A stretch of 64,000 nt of DNA from Psilocybe azurescens. Taxonomy: Eukaryota; Basidiomycota; Agaricomycetes; Agaricales; Agrocybaceae. Positions 23,415 to 34,014 of this stretch are shown in pieces. Location: NCBI GenBank assembly GCA_023853785.1, contig JAJIRX010000507.1, positions 1-64,000 on the forward strand. Direction: 5' to 3'. Numbering within the stretch: the first letter of the stretch is position 1; each line of letters starts with the position of its first letter. Under the pieces are notes generated by a model. That model worked only from the letters and a program-made list of their open reading frames with translations, was not told the DNA's origin and did no database searches. The position numbers and the translations under genes are program-made.

Positions 23415-23927
23415 TTGCAGCTGGGTATCTTAGTCGTAATTGCTTGCGTGCTGTTGCCGTATGTATTTCTTACCACCCCAAGTCCAATGTATGAAGTACC
23501 TTTTGCTCAATGGTCGGTGTCTGAGTATCCTTGGAAGATCGCGCCCGTGATGAAAGACAAAGCGGGCATCATCCATAACGCTCCGCAAATATGGAGTATG
23601 AAGAAAAGGTTATATGCGTCAATACTGAGTACAGTGGTCACTTGATACACTCTGATGCGCTTCACACTCCAGCCAGGAGTCCCGAAGCCTTGCATTTCTC
23701 TAATGATCATCATGATGACCACCATTGCAAGTTTTCGAGCAAAATATCAAGTTATGATGCTTGGCGTACCCTGCATAGGAGGAAGTGTCGGATGCCCGTC
23801 ATATCCGGTTATACAGATCATGCCACTTGTTCGTCGAGTCGACGACTTATCAGAACGCAGACAAGAAGAAACCAAGCTCTTGGCGGATTCAGCTTGGACG
23901 CGGGGAAACGCGGGGAAACGTGGAGAT
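23415..23927 (+). CDS. Small hypothetical protein with N-terminal membrane segment
   Basis: Not recognised. Reads MQLGILVVIACVLLPYVFLT, a signal-anchor-like start, then YEVPFAQWSVSEYPWKIAP. A possible intron (GTATGAAG near 23595 to CTCCAG near 23672) would remove an in-frame TGA and join to SRSPEALHF- or PGVPKPCISL-type text. Downstream another hydrophobic stretch (LMIIMMTTIASF) and a charged end (DDLSERRQEETKLLADSAW) follow. It lies 54 bp after the P450 stop. It may be a real membrane protein gene or a fragment; the frame after the putative intron is uncertain. Confidence 0.35.
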
Positions 23928-24854
23928 TAGTCTTGGTCTTACTTGGAATTAGGAATCAGGATGCATATGAGTTATGAGTGTCTTTTAAAGTTATTTGCTT
24001 CTAAAGGTCTATTCTGTACGGTCGTCGTTTGCATTAGCAGATTCTGTCACTAGTTGGTAATGTTAGTGAACATCGATCTCAGGCGGGGCTATAATCCTGT
24101 CAATGTTCAAGATTGAGAGGTTTGAGCCTATTACTTGGATGTTCCGCAGTAAAATACTTTTAAATGCCGTCAATATTATTCTTGGACTGCCTTCGGTTAG
24201 AGAGTTGTCCCTTTGAGACAAACTATCTTAACACCTCTATCTTCCGGATGGGCGGTCCCACATACGAGGACGAGCAAGGCTCCCTCAGCAATGCTGTTGT
24301 AGAAGTGAAACCATTCTCAAATGGTGCATATGTGGCCCGAGCATCCCAACCTTTTTCACTTGTAAGTGAGCCATTGAGCGGTCCGAGTCGGGATACACGG
24401 TCGGGAGATTGCCAGCGGAGTGACGTTGTGCCAGAATACTAGCTCACAACATACGCTCTCCCTGAAGGTTCCGAAAAGCAAGGACCCACCAAAAGTTGTT
24501 ACAATGCATGAAAAGGTTTATGGCTGCAAGCATCTCCTCTGCCTGCGTCCGATTTATTGATATGCGACGGTTATGCCATTACGTAGTGACGCGAGAGGAC
24601 GCCAGCCGACATGAGGCGCTCGTTTCGCACTAGCCAAGGTAGGCGCCAAGAGATCCGACGCTCGATACATATCACACTATTGGTCGACCCTGGTCACTCT
24701 GAATCCTCTTCGCTCCTCGCTTTCTATATAATTCGATGGATTTTTATCATAGGACCAGGCCAAGTCCTTCCCAAAAGCCATTTAATATCTGACTCAACCC
24801 GTACATTCTCTTCTTCACCCCCTGGATTGTTTTGAACGTCTCTGGACAACTCAA
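23928..24854 (+). promoter_or_regulatory. Intergenic region and putative promoter of the MFS gene
   Basis: No convincing gene; a 92-residue frame at 24164-24442 has no recognisable feature. A TATATAA at 24725-24731 lies about 125 bp upstream of the transporter ATG and is a candidate TATA box. Confidence 0.4.
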
Positions 24855-26864
24855 ATGTCATTCGTTAAACCAAAATCCAGCGAGGACTCTGTCTCGTTAG
24901 AGGAGAAACCCCATAGCTCTACCTACGATGCCAGCCAGGACACGCAAGGACCGACGTTTGATAGAACGCGCACTGCAACCTTGTTGCGCAAGATGGATTG
25001 GAATATCGTTCCTTTCCTATCTTTACTTTATCTGTACGTCGTGACTGATCATTCGCGATTATTTACTGTGTTGGCTAACATGTCCTGCTCAGCCTTTCTT
25101 TCCTCGATCGAACCAACATTGGTAATGCTCGACTTGCCGGTTTGGAGAAGGATCTAAACATGAAGAACCTCGATTACAATGTACGCCTTCTACCGTTTAT
25201 CGTTTGCATTCAAGTGTTTGAATACTCTTTCAATAAATAGGTCGCCCTTGCCGTCTTCTTCCCGTGGTATGTTGCAGCAGAAATTCCGAGCAACATCATG
25301 ATGAAGCGGACGAGCCCATCTCTCTGGCTGTGTATCATCATGCTTGCATGGGGTATCTGTAAGTACCTTCAGATAAAGCTCAATCAGTACGCTCATTAAA
25401 TTGATTCAATTCTAGCCATGACCCTCATGGGTCTCGTTACAAACTACACTGGCCTGCTTATTGTTCGCATGGCTCTTGGACTAGCTGAGGGTGGTCTATT
25501 CCCTGGTGTTACATGGTATATCACCCTATGGTACCGAAGGCACGAATGCGGTCTGCGCATGGCCATCTTCTTCTCAGCGGCAACGCTCGCCGGTGCGTTC
25601 GGAGGCCTGCTCGCCCGTGGTATCTCAGAAATGAGAGGCGTCGGCGGCAAAACAGGATGGGCGTGGATCTTCATCCTTGAAGGTATCGCCACAGTTGTTG
25701 TCGCGCTGTTCGCAAAGTGGATTATTCACGATAACCCCGAGACGTAAGTCTGCTTCTTGCATCGCCCATCCTAATCGTAATTGACGCCTTCTTTAATCTA
25801 TAAAAAAATAGGGCCAAGTTTTTGACAGAAGAAGAGCGCACGGAGATCAAGGCTAGGCTCAAGCTTGATCGCACCTCACTGGCCGACGAATACCATGTAC
25901 GATATTTGTACGCAGCGCTTCGCGACTGGAAGATATACGTGCACATGCTTATCACTATTGGTACGTGTTATCTCCTTTGCTGATTCCAGCAGCACATCTG
26001 ACCTTCTACAAATCACCATTAGGCATCTACACCCCGCTCTACTCCATCTCTCTATTCCTCCCGACGATCGTTCGGAACATGGGATACACCAACAACCAGT
26101 CGCAGCTCATGAGCGTGCCGCCCTACGTTCTAGGCTGCGTTGCGACAATCTCCGCCGGATACTTCGCAGACAGGTCAAAGGAGCGTGGGCGCTACATGAT
26201 GGGATTCTGCCTCGTCGCGATCCTTGGCTTCGTTCTCCTCATTTCCACCAGCAACCCTCATGCCCAGTATGCGGGGACGTTCTTCGCCGTCTCTGGGTAC
26301 GCCATCTCCGTTTCCAACGGTATGCAGAAAGAAAGAAAGAATTCAATTCAATTGTTTACAGAATCTATCCTAATGTGCCTATGGGCGTTGCGTGGAACGG
26401 CAACAACATCGGGGGATCGACAAAACGAGCAGTCGGTATCGCCATGCATGTCGGTCAGTACTCCCCGCGTATCATCGTCGGAAAAAGCGTTATTTGAACC
26501 CCACGGGAAGCTGACTCCATATCTCTTGAATGAATGCAGGATTCGGCAATCTGGGCGGTGTGATCTCCGCGTTCGCCTACCGATCCAAGGATGCGCCTCG
26601 GTATTACTCTGGCCACGGTCTGCTGATTGCTACTGTATCGATGAGCTTTGTGCTGTCGCTTTTTATGCACCTTTATCTCAAGCGCGAGAACGCCAGGCGC
26701 GATGCGGCGATGCAGGCTATGGGATACACGCTAGACTCGTACACGGAGGAGATGAAGCACGGCGAACGAGAGAAGGGGGACAACGCCACGGTAAGACTCT
26801 GCGGATGCTCACACGATGTATTTCAGCTGACCATATTCTCCAGTTCTTCCGTTACACTGTTTAA
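24855..26864 (+). CDS. Major facilitator superfamily permease, anion:cation symporter (Dal5-like) type
   Basis: Plasma-membrane transporter of the fungal ACS family, whose members take up small organic anions such as allantoate, nicotinate or other carboxylates; the substrate here is unknown. Nine exons join without a frame error to 499 codons: 24855-25033, 25093-25180, 25241-25358, 25416-25743, 25812-25960, 26023-26296, 26362-26453, 26540-26790, 26844-26864. The soluble N-terminus precedes MDWNIVPFLSLLYLLSFLDRTNIGNARL, the family's TM1 signature. YFADRSKERGRYMMG is the MFS loop motif, and the second half has VAWNGNNIGGSTKRAVGIAM. Length is normal for the family. All sites are GT..AG, and no defect was found. 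Confidence 0.93.
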
Positions 26865-28334
26865 TTGTGAACGTCTATCTAGATCTGTGACCTTTTCATC
26901 ATTTTTTTGAACTCTTCCCCGAGTCCAAAGTTTGTTCATTTACACCTTTATCATCGTCATCCTCTTTAGTTACCTATGTATGTATTATGTTATAATGCTT
27001 ATCCACCTCTAAGTGAAATCCGAGTAACATCATACTGCATGTTAGAACTTAAACGTGACTCCAAATAAAAAAACGACCTTGTGGTCGTCATGATATAAAT
27101 AGCATCGGCGCTTGCTCTTGGGCGCTTGGTATAGCTTGGGTTTGTCTTATGACCGCAGATGCCACATTGGCTACTTATGCTTACTTACGTCGGGTTTCTT
27201 AGGACATACTGGAAGAGGTAATGTTTAGACTTGGCGCACGGCTTGTCAAGATGTTACTCTGGATATGTTCGAAGTTTTCCGATTTAAATTGCGCAGTAGT
27301 ATGCCAGTTCGATGTCTAGTGGTATACATGTATATTCAGTATTTCAATAAACTTAGATTGGAAGCTCTAAGAGAGAGATTAACACTGATTGCATCACAAG
27401 TATAAGTATACCATCATTGTGAACTGGCAATACTTCATTCCAGCACTTTTAACTGGCCCGGTAACTCAAGCTGGTTACTTGGGACTAGGAGAGCTTCGTG
27501 TCTCCAATAAGTTTCGGAATTGGAATTGGAATTGACTGGGCAAATGTCGGCGGTTTTACGGTGGGAATTACAGCGCGGATCAGTCATGTGACGCTCTCAG
27601 CAGGCGCGACGCGCTCTGACGCGCTCCAGACTCTAAAGTCCATGAGACCAAAATAATTCCAAAACAAGGTCATTGGCGGTATCCGATGCCGTCGGCATTA
27701 TTGACAGCTGACTCTTAATTTGAGTTGAACTTTGTTTTTTTTTCGAAGTTTCGATGTCCGAGTTATCATATATCAGTGTTGACCAGTGCAACTCTGTGTT
27801 TTTGAAACATTCATCACCACAGCTGCTTTTTTATATAAAAATGGGGGATTGGTTGCACAGGAATTGGGTGGGCAGGGTTGGACTCTAGAATAGATCGATC
27901 TTTATCTTTATCTTTATCTTTATCTTTATCTTTACGTACTGTAATTTAACATCTCCTTCAGTTTCAATTTCGAAGGAAATAACCTCGCATCTCACTTGTC
28001 TTCATTATCTTCATTACGTCCAGAAGATGCATATGCATTGGTCGTCGACTATGACCTATGACGAGTGCCCAGTCATCTGATTAATAAGCACATTTAGATT
28101 GCTGATCAGAATGAAACGCGAAACTTGAGTTTCGCCTCGAACGCGGCGTGTTGCCTACCTACATACCCGAACGGAGTGTAGCGGATCGGAGGTCCAGGAA
28201 TACATTTGTATTTAACGTGTAACATGTATCGCTGACGATGGGCTAACTTTCATTTCGTTCCGTTTCGTTCTCGTTGTACTTTCACCTTCCACCAGTGCTA
28301 CGTATACCTGACATTTGCGGACGCGGACGAGGAC
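26865..28334. other. Intergenic region between MFS and SDR genes
   Basis: About 1.5 kb. No gene is supported; contains a hexanucleotide repeat at 27901-27934 and otherwise unique sequence. It must hold the 3' end of the transporter transcript and the promoter of the SDR gene. Confidence 0.5.
27901..27934. repeat. (TTTATC)n microsatellite
   Basis: Between five and six perfect copies of TTTATC. On the other strand this gives GATAAA words, which could bind GATA factors, but it may be only a simple repeat. Confidence 0.85.
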
Positions 28335-29915
28335 ATGTTTGGATTCTTCGAGAAGAGATTCGATCCTGCGCAGGACTTGGGAGATCTGCATGGGAGGGTT
28401 GTCGTCGTCACCGGCGCGAAGTGCGTGATTCTTGAAACTGTGTAGTATGACTTGATGGCTTACGACGCGTTCCTCCTTCCTTCCTTGCTCACTTGACTTC
28501 AAATTCGAATCTTACGAATACGACGACGACAACGAAAACATTTAATTTAACACGCGAACAGCGGCGGCATCGGCTACTCGACCGCGAAATTCCTCGCGCT
28601 CGCCGGCGCGACCGTCTTCCTCGGCGCGCGCACTGAGGAGAAGGGGCTCCGCGCAGTCGCGAGCCTCACGCATGAGTTGTCCGAGCTCGCGGGAAAGGAC
28701 GGGAACTTGAGAGATGGGGGACAGGGGAGGCCGGGGACGGTGGAGTGGTTCTGGTGTGACATCGCGACGCCGGAGAAGGCGAGGAGGTCGGCGGAGGGGC
28801 TTTTGGAGCGGGTGGAGGGGAAAGAGGGGAGGTTGGATGTTCTTGGTTTGTGTTTTCCCTTTCTTTTTTTTCTTTCTTTGAGTGAGGATTGACGATTAAG
28901 ACTGATTTCTAGTGAATAATGCTGCAAAGTGAGTTTCAAGATCAAGCGAGTGTGGAGTTGGTCGTGGGTGCTAATAGCATTGGCACTGGGAAAACTAGTG
29001 TTGGAAGTATCCATGGTACACCTGAGAACACGGCTGAGGATGGTGAGTGTCCTGTGATTTTATGCTGCGCGTTAACCATAATTTACGTGTGTGCTGTTTT
29101 GTTTTGGTGCAGGGATAACTGAAGGCTGCATGACCAAGTGAGTCTTGTGCCGAGTGTCGGATTCGACTCTCCAGATCTAATGTCGCCTTTTCTCATTGAA
29201 CGTAGTCATTTCGGCACATTCCAGTTCACGCAGACGCTGCTTCCGCTGCTGATCAAGACCTCTGAGGAGCCTGGGTCGGATGTCCGGATTGTCTCTGTAT
29301 GTGCTGTGGAGTCTCTTTTGGATTTTGCTCTTGGGCGCTTGACTGACGTATTCCCTATAAAGCTTTCATCGGAAGTGCATAGGCAGGGACTCGGGGCGAG
29401 CCCGATTGTCAATTTTAAAACTCTGGATGAGTTCAAGAAGATGTATGAGAATGAAACTGTGCCATGGATGGCGCGGTATGGTAAGCGCAATAATCGTAGC
29501 AGTACAATGGGGATCTTATTTATTCACCACTTATTTTTTCTGGTCAGGTGTATCGAAACTTGCAGTAATCATGTCCTCAAAAGCGCTGCAGCGCAGACTC
29601 AGAGCGTCAGGCTCAAAGATTATATGCATCACGCTGCACCCCGGACTCGTGTATACGACGAACCACCTCCGGTTCCCGTTCGCCCGCGTCGTCGGGTTCA
29701 TCGCGTGGCTGTTCTTCAAGCCGCAGGACGAGGGCGCGTACAACTCGTGCTTCGCTGCTGCGTCCCCGGTCGTCCGGCAGGAGGAGGAAAAGTATAAAGG
29801 CGCGTATTTAATGCCAGTAGGGAAGATCGCGGACCCTGCGCGTGTTGCGCTGAATGAGAATGTGCAGGATGATCTTTGGGAGACGACGGAGAGATATTTG
29901 AAGGACCATGCGTAG
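28335..29915 (+). CDS. Short-chain dehydrogenase/reductase
   Basis: NAD(P)-dependent oxidoreductase of the Rossmann fold; related fungal proteins act on retinol-like or other hydrophobic alcohols and ketones, but the substrate is not known. Eight exons give 350 codons in one frame: 28335-28420, 28562-28845, 28913-28928 (16 nt), 28978-29042, 29113-29137, 29206-29296, 29363-29480, 29548-29915. Cofactor motif TGANGGIG spans the first intron. Next come VNNAA, then IVSLSSEVH for the catalytic Ser region, then YGVSK, the YxxxK catalytic pair, split by the last intron. The motif after Tyr, HPGLVYTTNHLRFP, is usual for the family. It is downstream of and co-oriented with the P450 and permease. Confidence 0.92.
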
Positions 29916-30235
29916 TGTAGTGTAGTAAATGATGTGGCTGTGTGAATTTGTTGATTTGTATTGTCACAAAAGGGTCCATTGTGCTCTTCACAGCGAAAGA
30001 CCAAACATTCTGACCGTGGAAAAATCTGAGATAATTTGAGATTACTCTACATTACGCTCAGATTATCGGCGCCCACATTTCTCCTTCGTCGTAATGTTGT
30101 AGAACTTAGATTCTCTGACAATATCACACTGTTAAAACTATATGCGCATTTCCAATTCCCATTCAGAATGGCCAAGTCCCTTCACCGTTCTTTCACTCTC
30201 CCTTCCATCATCCTCTCTCATAAACACTGACCACC

Positions 30236-30337
30236 ATGCCCTCAACATCCTACCACCAATGCAGATGCCTCAAATGCATCAAGAATCCGTCGGGGTATGA
30301 GTACCAAACGAATGATGTGATAAAGAAGCATAAATGA
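30236..30337 (+). pseudogene. Short Cys-containing N-terminal peptide, possibly transposon-derived
   Basis: A 33-codon frame beginning MPSTSYHQCRCLKCIKNPSG and stopping at TGA. The CxCxxC start followed by Gly and a basic HKK tail resembles the N-terminal zinc-binding segment of large fungal transposon proteins. No continuation is readable, so it is a fragment at most. Confidence 0.25.
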
Positions 30338-30671
30338 AACCTCAGGGCCTTTACTTCGACGCCAGCTGTTGTGATCATCGGCCACTCCTCCTCATTGGTG
30401 GGATAGGCGGGGAGTACATCGCCTGTTAACTTATTTGGACACCCCATCGCCTGAGAAAAACTGTCCTAAGGAGCGCCTGGCATACATGACAATAGAGTAA
30501 GCCTCGACCAGCTTTAAAGAAAAATACTGACCTTCAAAACATTACTACTAGCAGCTGCTTCGCTTTTTCAAGCTTCTCAGTCGTTTCTGCATCAAGGACC
30601 ATCTCTTTGCTATCAGAGCCCTCATCGCTGCTGTCAATCTCCATTCTATCAGGCCTAGCCTTCGGCTCTTG

Positions 30672-31115
30672 TCAAATCGTCTCGATGAGTTCTCTAATCG
30701 CAGTTAATTCATCTGTGAGCCGGTTCTTCTCCTTTTTTCCTTCGTGTTCGATCTTGTTGATTGAAGCTTTTAGGGATTCGTTCTCTTCTTCAAGTTGGGT
30801 GACGCGCTCTTTCAAGCCATGGATCTCTAGTGCAGCCGTTGACTTGTTCAAGGCTGGTCCAGCTTTTATTCCTGCTGCGTTCGTCGTTGCTGATGGTTGA
30901 ACTGAAGCTGCGCGCGCACCAGCAGCGCTACGATCACGCGTTGAGCCAGAGCCTGGTTGACCACGAAGAAGAGGGTCTATCGCCAGATGCGCAGGGTTGC
31001 CAGTGCTGGTCTCATCAGGGAAGACAAAGGTATTCGGCTGCGTAGGGCGGAAAGTGTTGCGTTGTTCGGTCATCGTTGCGGTTGTGCACGAACAGGTTTT
31101 TTCATCATCAGTCAC
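30672..31115 (-). CDS. Hypothetical coiled-coil protein
   Basis: 147 codons from the ATG at 31115; an inner ATG at 31073 (MTEQRNTFRPTQPNTFVF) is an equally good start. The middle is Ala/Gly/Ser-rich and probably disordered. The last third is a clear coiled coil (HGLKERVTQLEEENESLKAS to ELTAIRELIETI). Shortly after the stop the same strand reads MEIDSSDEGSDSKEMVLDAE and KLEKAKQLLVV, possibly another exon. The family is not recognised. The coiled coil recalls the ORF at 39120-39414 beside the Plavaka gene, but no sequence identity is visible. Confidence 0.5.
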   Translation of the reverse strand: MTDDEKTCSCTTATMTEQRNTFRPTQPNTFVFPDETSTGNPAHLAIDPLLRGQPGSGSTRDRSAAGARAASVQPSATTNAAGIKAGPALNKSTAALEIHGLKERVTQLEEENESLKASINKIEHEGKKEKNRLTDELTAIRELIETI

Positions 31116-31682
31116 GGTGACCGCATGTGTATCTTCTCCCCCTTCGAAAACTAGCTATACTGTATCTATCTGACGCGGAGGGGCAGTATTTCGAAGTTAT
31201 TTAATATATAACTGTCCAACAATCAAAGAATGGGCTGGATTCGCAGCCAATTTGGATATCAGGAAGCGCGACAGGGGGCGCGGCGTGCAGGCCCGAAAGA
31301 GCAGGCAGCTGATCGTCAGATTCTACTGGTCGGTACCCCAAAATGCGGCGAATAATGTGGTTAAAATGCAGGTATATTGAACGAGACTTGTCGAACTTCC
31401 CAAAAATTACTCGCCTGTGGAATTTAAGGTATATTCTAAGATAATCTTCGTAAAATCTCACATTTCACCCAAATTACACCCGTGTCAAAATGCGTGGTCA
31501 TTCGCTGTGCTTGTTCTGGTCCAATCGTTCGTCTCATTCAACTCCCATCTCATCTCCTCCTGCGTAACCCCCAAATCTCCCCTTTCACATCGACAAGACC
31601 CGCTATCTCAGAACATCCATACATACATAAAATACACAAAACTCACTTTCCCGGAAACAAAAAAACAAAAATCGAATTTCAG
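31116..31682. other. Intergenic region, divergent between two genes
   Basis: Separates the minus-strand coiled-coil ORF from the plus-strand gene at 31683, so it should contain both promoters. A pyrimidine-rich stretch (about 31540-31620) precedes the plus-strand ATG. No other feature was seen. Confidence 0.4.
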
Positions 31683-32934
31683 ATGCTCGATTCAGACGAA
31701 TCGATGTCCATGCCACTGCCCGCCGCAGCCCCAGCTCACGTCCCAGCCCCCATCCCAGCGCGCAGGCCGCTGAAGCGCTCGGCGTCGACAGCATCCCTGC
31801 CCACGCCTCCGCGCACGCACCGCAGACACGCGCGCGGACGGTCGCGGGGCTCGTGCGATAGCGACAGCGAGAATGAGCACGCGGTTGTGCTGACGAGCGA
31901 CGACGAGAACGAGGACATCGAGGCGCGCATCCACCACGCGCATACGCATAAGCATAAGAGCAAGAAGCGGCGCACGGGGAGGCGGTGGAGGACGACGAGG
32001 AGGCGTTCTGGCTGGGCGGTGGTGCGGGTGATTCTGATTCAGCGGGACTGAACATGCACACGCACACGGCGTCAGTTGCCAGCTCTACATCGTCTAAGAG
32101 TGGCAGTAGCTCCAAGAACCACGGTGTGCCGCTGCTCTATCGCCGACTGCTAGCCCAGGCGGAAGTCGGCACTGGCGTCGATGTGGCACCCGTCTCGCCG
32201 CCGCCCTCGCATCGCAGAGCTACTACTGCGGTAGTGTCGCCAGTCTCAGGTCCAGACCTCACGGACTCGCCCTCGCCCCCTTTTTACCCCGCGCACGACG
32301 CGCGCACAGACGAAGAGGGCGGCGTAGGCGCAGAGCGCTGCGCGACTCGCCGGACAACCCGTTCATCGTCACGCCCCAGAAACACGCCGACAGTGCCACG
32401 ACGACCCCCAACGATGCGAATAAAACGCCGGCGCAGCTGGAGCGCCCGAATCTCACTTATGTGTTGTACGTGTTTCTTCTCTTCTCTTCTCCTTCGTTTT
32501 GCCGAATTCCATTTCCAACGAGTCAATCAAACTAACACTCCCACTCCCACTTCTAGCCGCGGCGTCCGACGCGTATTCAACAACCCGCTGTACAACCACC
32601 ACGCCGGGCGCGCGTACTCCCCCCCGCCAGAATCGAAGCTCCCGATCGACGACCCGGACTACTCGCCCGCGATGCACTGCCCGCCGAAGCTGCTCTTCCC
32701 GAAGCGCGTCGTGCAAAAGGGAAAGGGAAGGGAAACCCAACCACGTCGGCGGCGCGGGCGGCTAGGGATCGCAGGCGCTCGCCGGGCCTGAGTGGTGATG
32801 AGGACGATGGGGAAGAGGAGGAGATAAGGGTGATAAGGCCCAAGTTGCTGGATTTTGGGCCGCCGAAGAAACAGATGCAGAAGCAGACGTTGGATCAGGA
32901 GCTCAAGTCTGCGGGCGAGCCGCTGTCGATTTGA
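31683..32934 (+). CDS. Pro/Ser/Arg-rich protein of unknown function, read in several frames
   Basis: Not assigned to a named family. It starts MLDSDESMSMPLP, then LKRSASTASLPTPPRTHRR, a likely phosphorylated, basic, disordered region. It passes into EDDEEAFWLGGGAGDSDSA after a one-base frame change near 31975, into LRDSPDNPFIVTPQKHAD after a second near 32330, and through one intron (32466-32556) into TYVFRGVRRVFNNPLYNHH and CPPKLLFPKRVVQK. A third change near 32720 leads to RDRRRSPGLSGDEDD and LLDFGPPKKQMQKQ before the stop. All three shifts have the same sense (one base short) at G/A-rich runs. The conserved-looking core DSPDNPF..YVFRG..R.F.NP suggests a real regulatory protein. Confidence 0.6.
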
Positions 32935-34014
32935 GCTGAGGAGAAGATCTGAGAAGATTAGTGCTTTTTGCAACTGCTGCTGCTACGACACGCTCGCTCG
33001 CTCGCTTTGGCACTACACTCGCTCACTTACATCTTACACCGCCGCTACCACACGTTACCCCACACTACACTACCACCTTCAAGAAACCTTACACCTCATA
33101 TCTTAAACTTCAACACCCCCTCTCCAAAACCAAATGCTCTTGTCTTGTCGCAATCCACCTAGTTTTGTACCTTCCCGTTCCATTCCTTTTCTTTTCCTGC
33201 CCTCTCTCCTTGTTTTATGTTACTTTTATGTTTGATTTGTGCGATACCTATCTACTTTTTGAATCGTGTTCCCCTTTCCTTCCTGCCTGCTGCCTGCCTG
33301 CTGCGGTGCGATGGGATGTGATTGCTTTCACAGACTATCTTTTGCGCTTTCCCTTCCTCTTCCGATCCCACCCTCCTGCTATCCTTTTTCTCGCCCGCCC
33401 GCCAGGCGCATTCCATCTCCTCTCCTCTCTTCCTCTTCCTCTTTGCGGCACCCCCTGATTCTGCTCATGTATGCATACCTGCAGACTATCTTCTTCCGAT
33501 CCCCGGCCCAACGGCCCACTCTGCGTGGCGATTCATACCTCCTCTCCTCTCCTCTCCTCTCCTCTCCTCTCCTCTCCTCTCCTCGTCCGTGATACCCTCT
33601 TACTTCTGCGCATGCACTGGGCCCCGACATCGATTCACCTTTTCCTTATTCCTTTTTCTTCATTCTCCGACATCCCTCCAAAAAAAAAATTTTGTACTTG
33701 GACTTGGAAGGGTATGTGCTTCGGGTCTTGAAGTTGAAATACACTTCGCTCTTGTTTTATTTTGTAGTCCCCGACACCGACGATTCTTCGCTAGGAAGAT
33801 CGTGTAACATCATTTTTCACTTGATATTTTTTTACTTCATATATACGTACGTACATAAAGACATAAAGACATAACCCGAACCGTGATCGATTCTATTAGC
33901 ATAGGCGTAACCTACATATACATATACATTTAACATACGTACATACAGAGGTGGTTGGTAGATATAGAAGAGAAAACAAGAAGAAATGATTATGATTTTA
34001 TGCTTGAGACCGGC
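32935..34014. other. Pyrimidine-rich intergenic region
   Basis: About 1.1 kb dominated by C/T-rich strand asymmetry, with frames that are only compositional. It likely includes the 3' UTR of the preceding gene. A CTCCT repeat lies at 33539-33583. Confidence 0.5.
33539..33583. repeat. (CTCCT)n microsatellite
   Basis: Nine consecutive copies of the pentamer CTCCT / TCCTC within the C/T-rich spacer. Confidence 0.9.

Noticed and set aside
27901..27934. Telomere-like array
   Set aside because: The unit is TTTATC, not TTAGGG/CCCTAA, and it is internal and short.
31603..32115. Minus-strand ORFs of 80-170 codons opposite the 31683 gene
   Set aside because: GC-rich antisense shadows of the plus-strand gene; no motifs.
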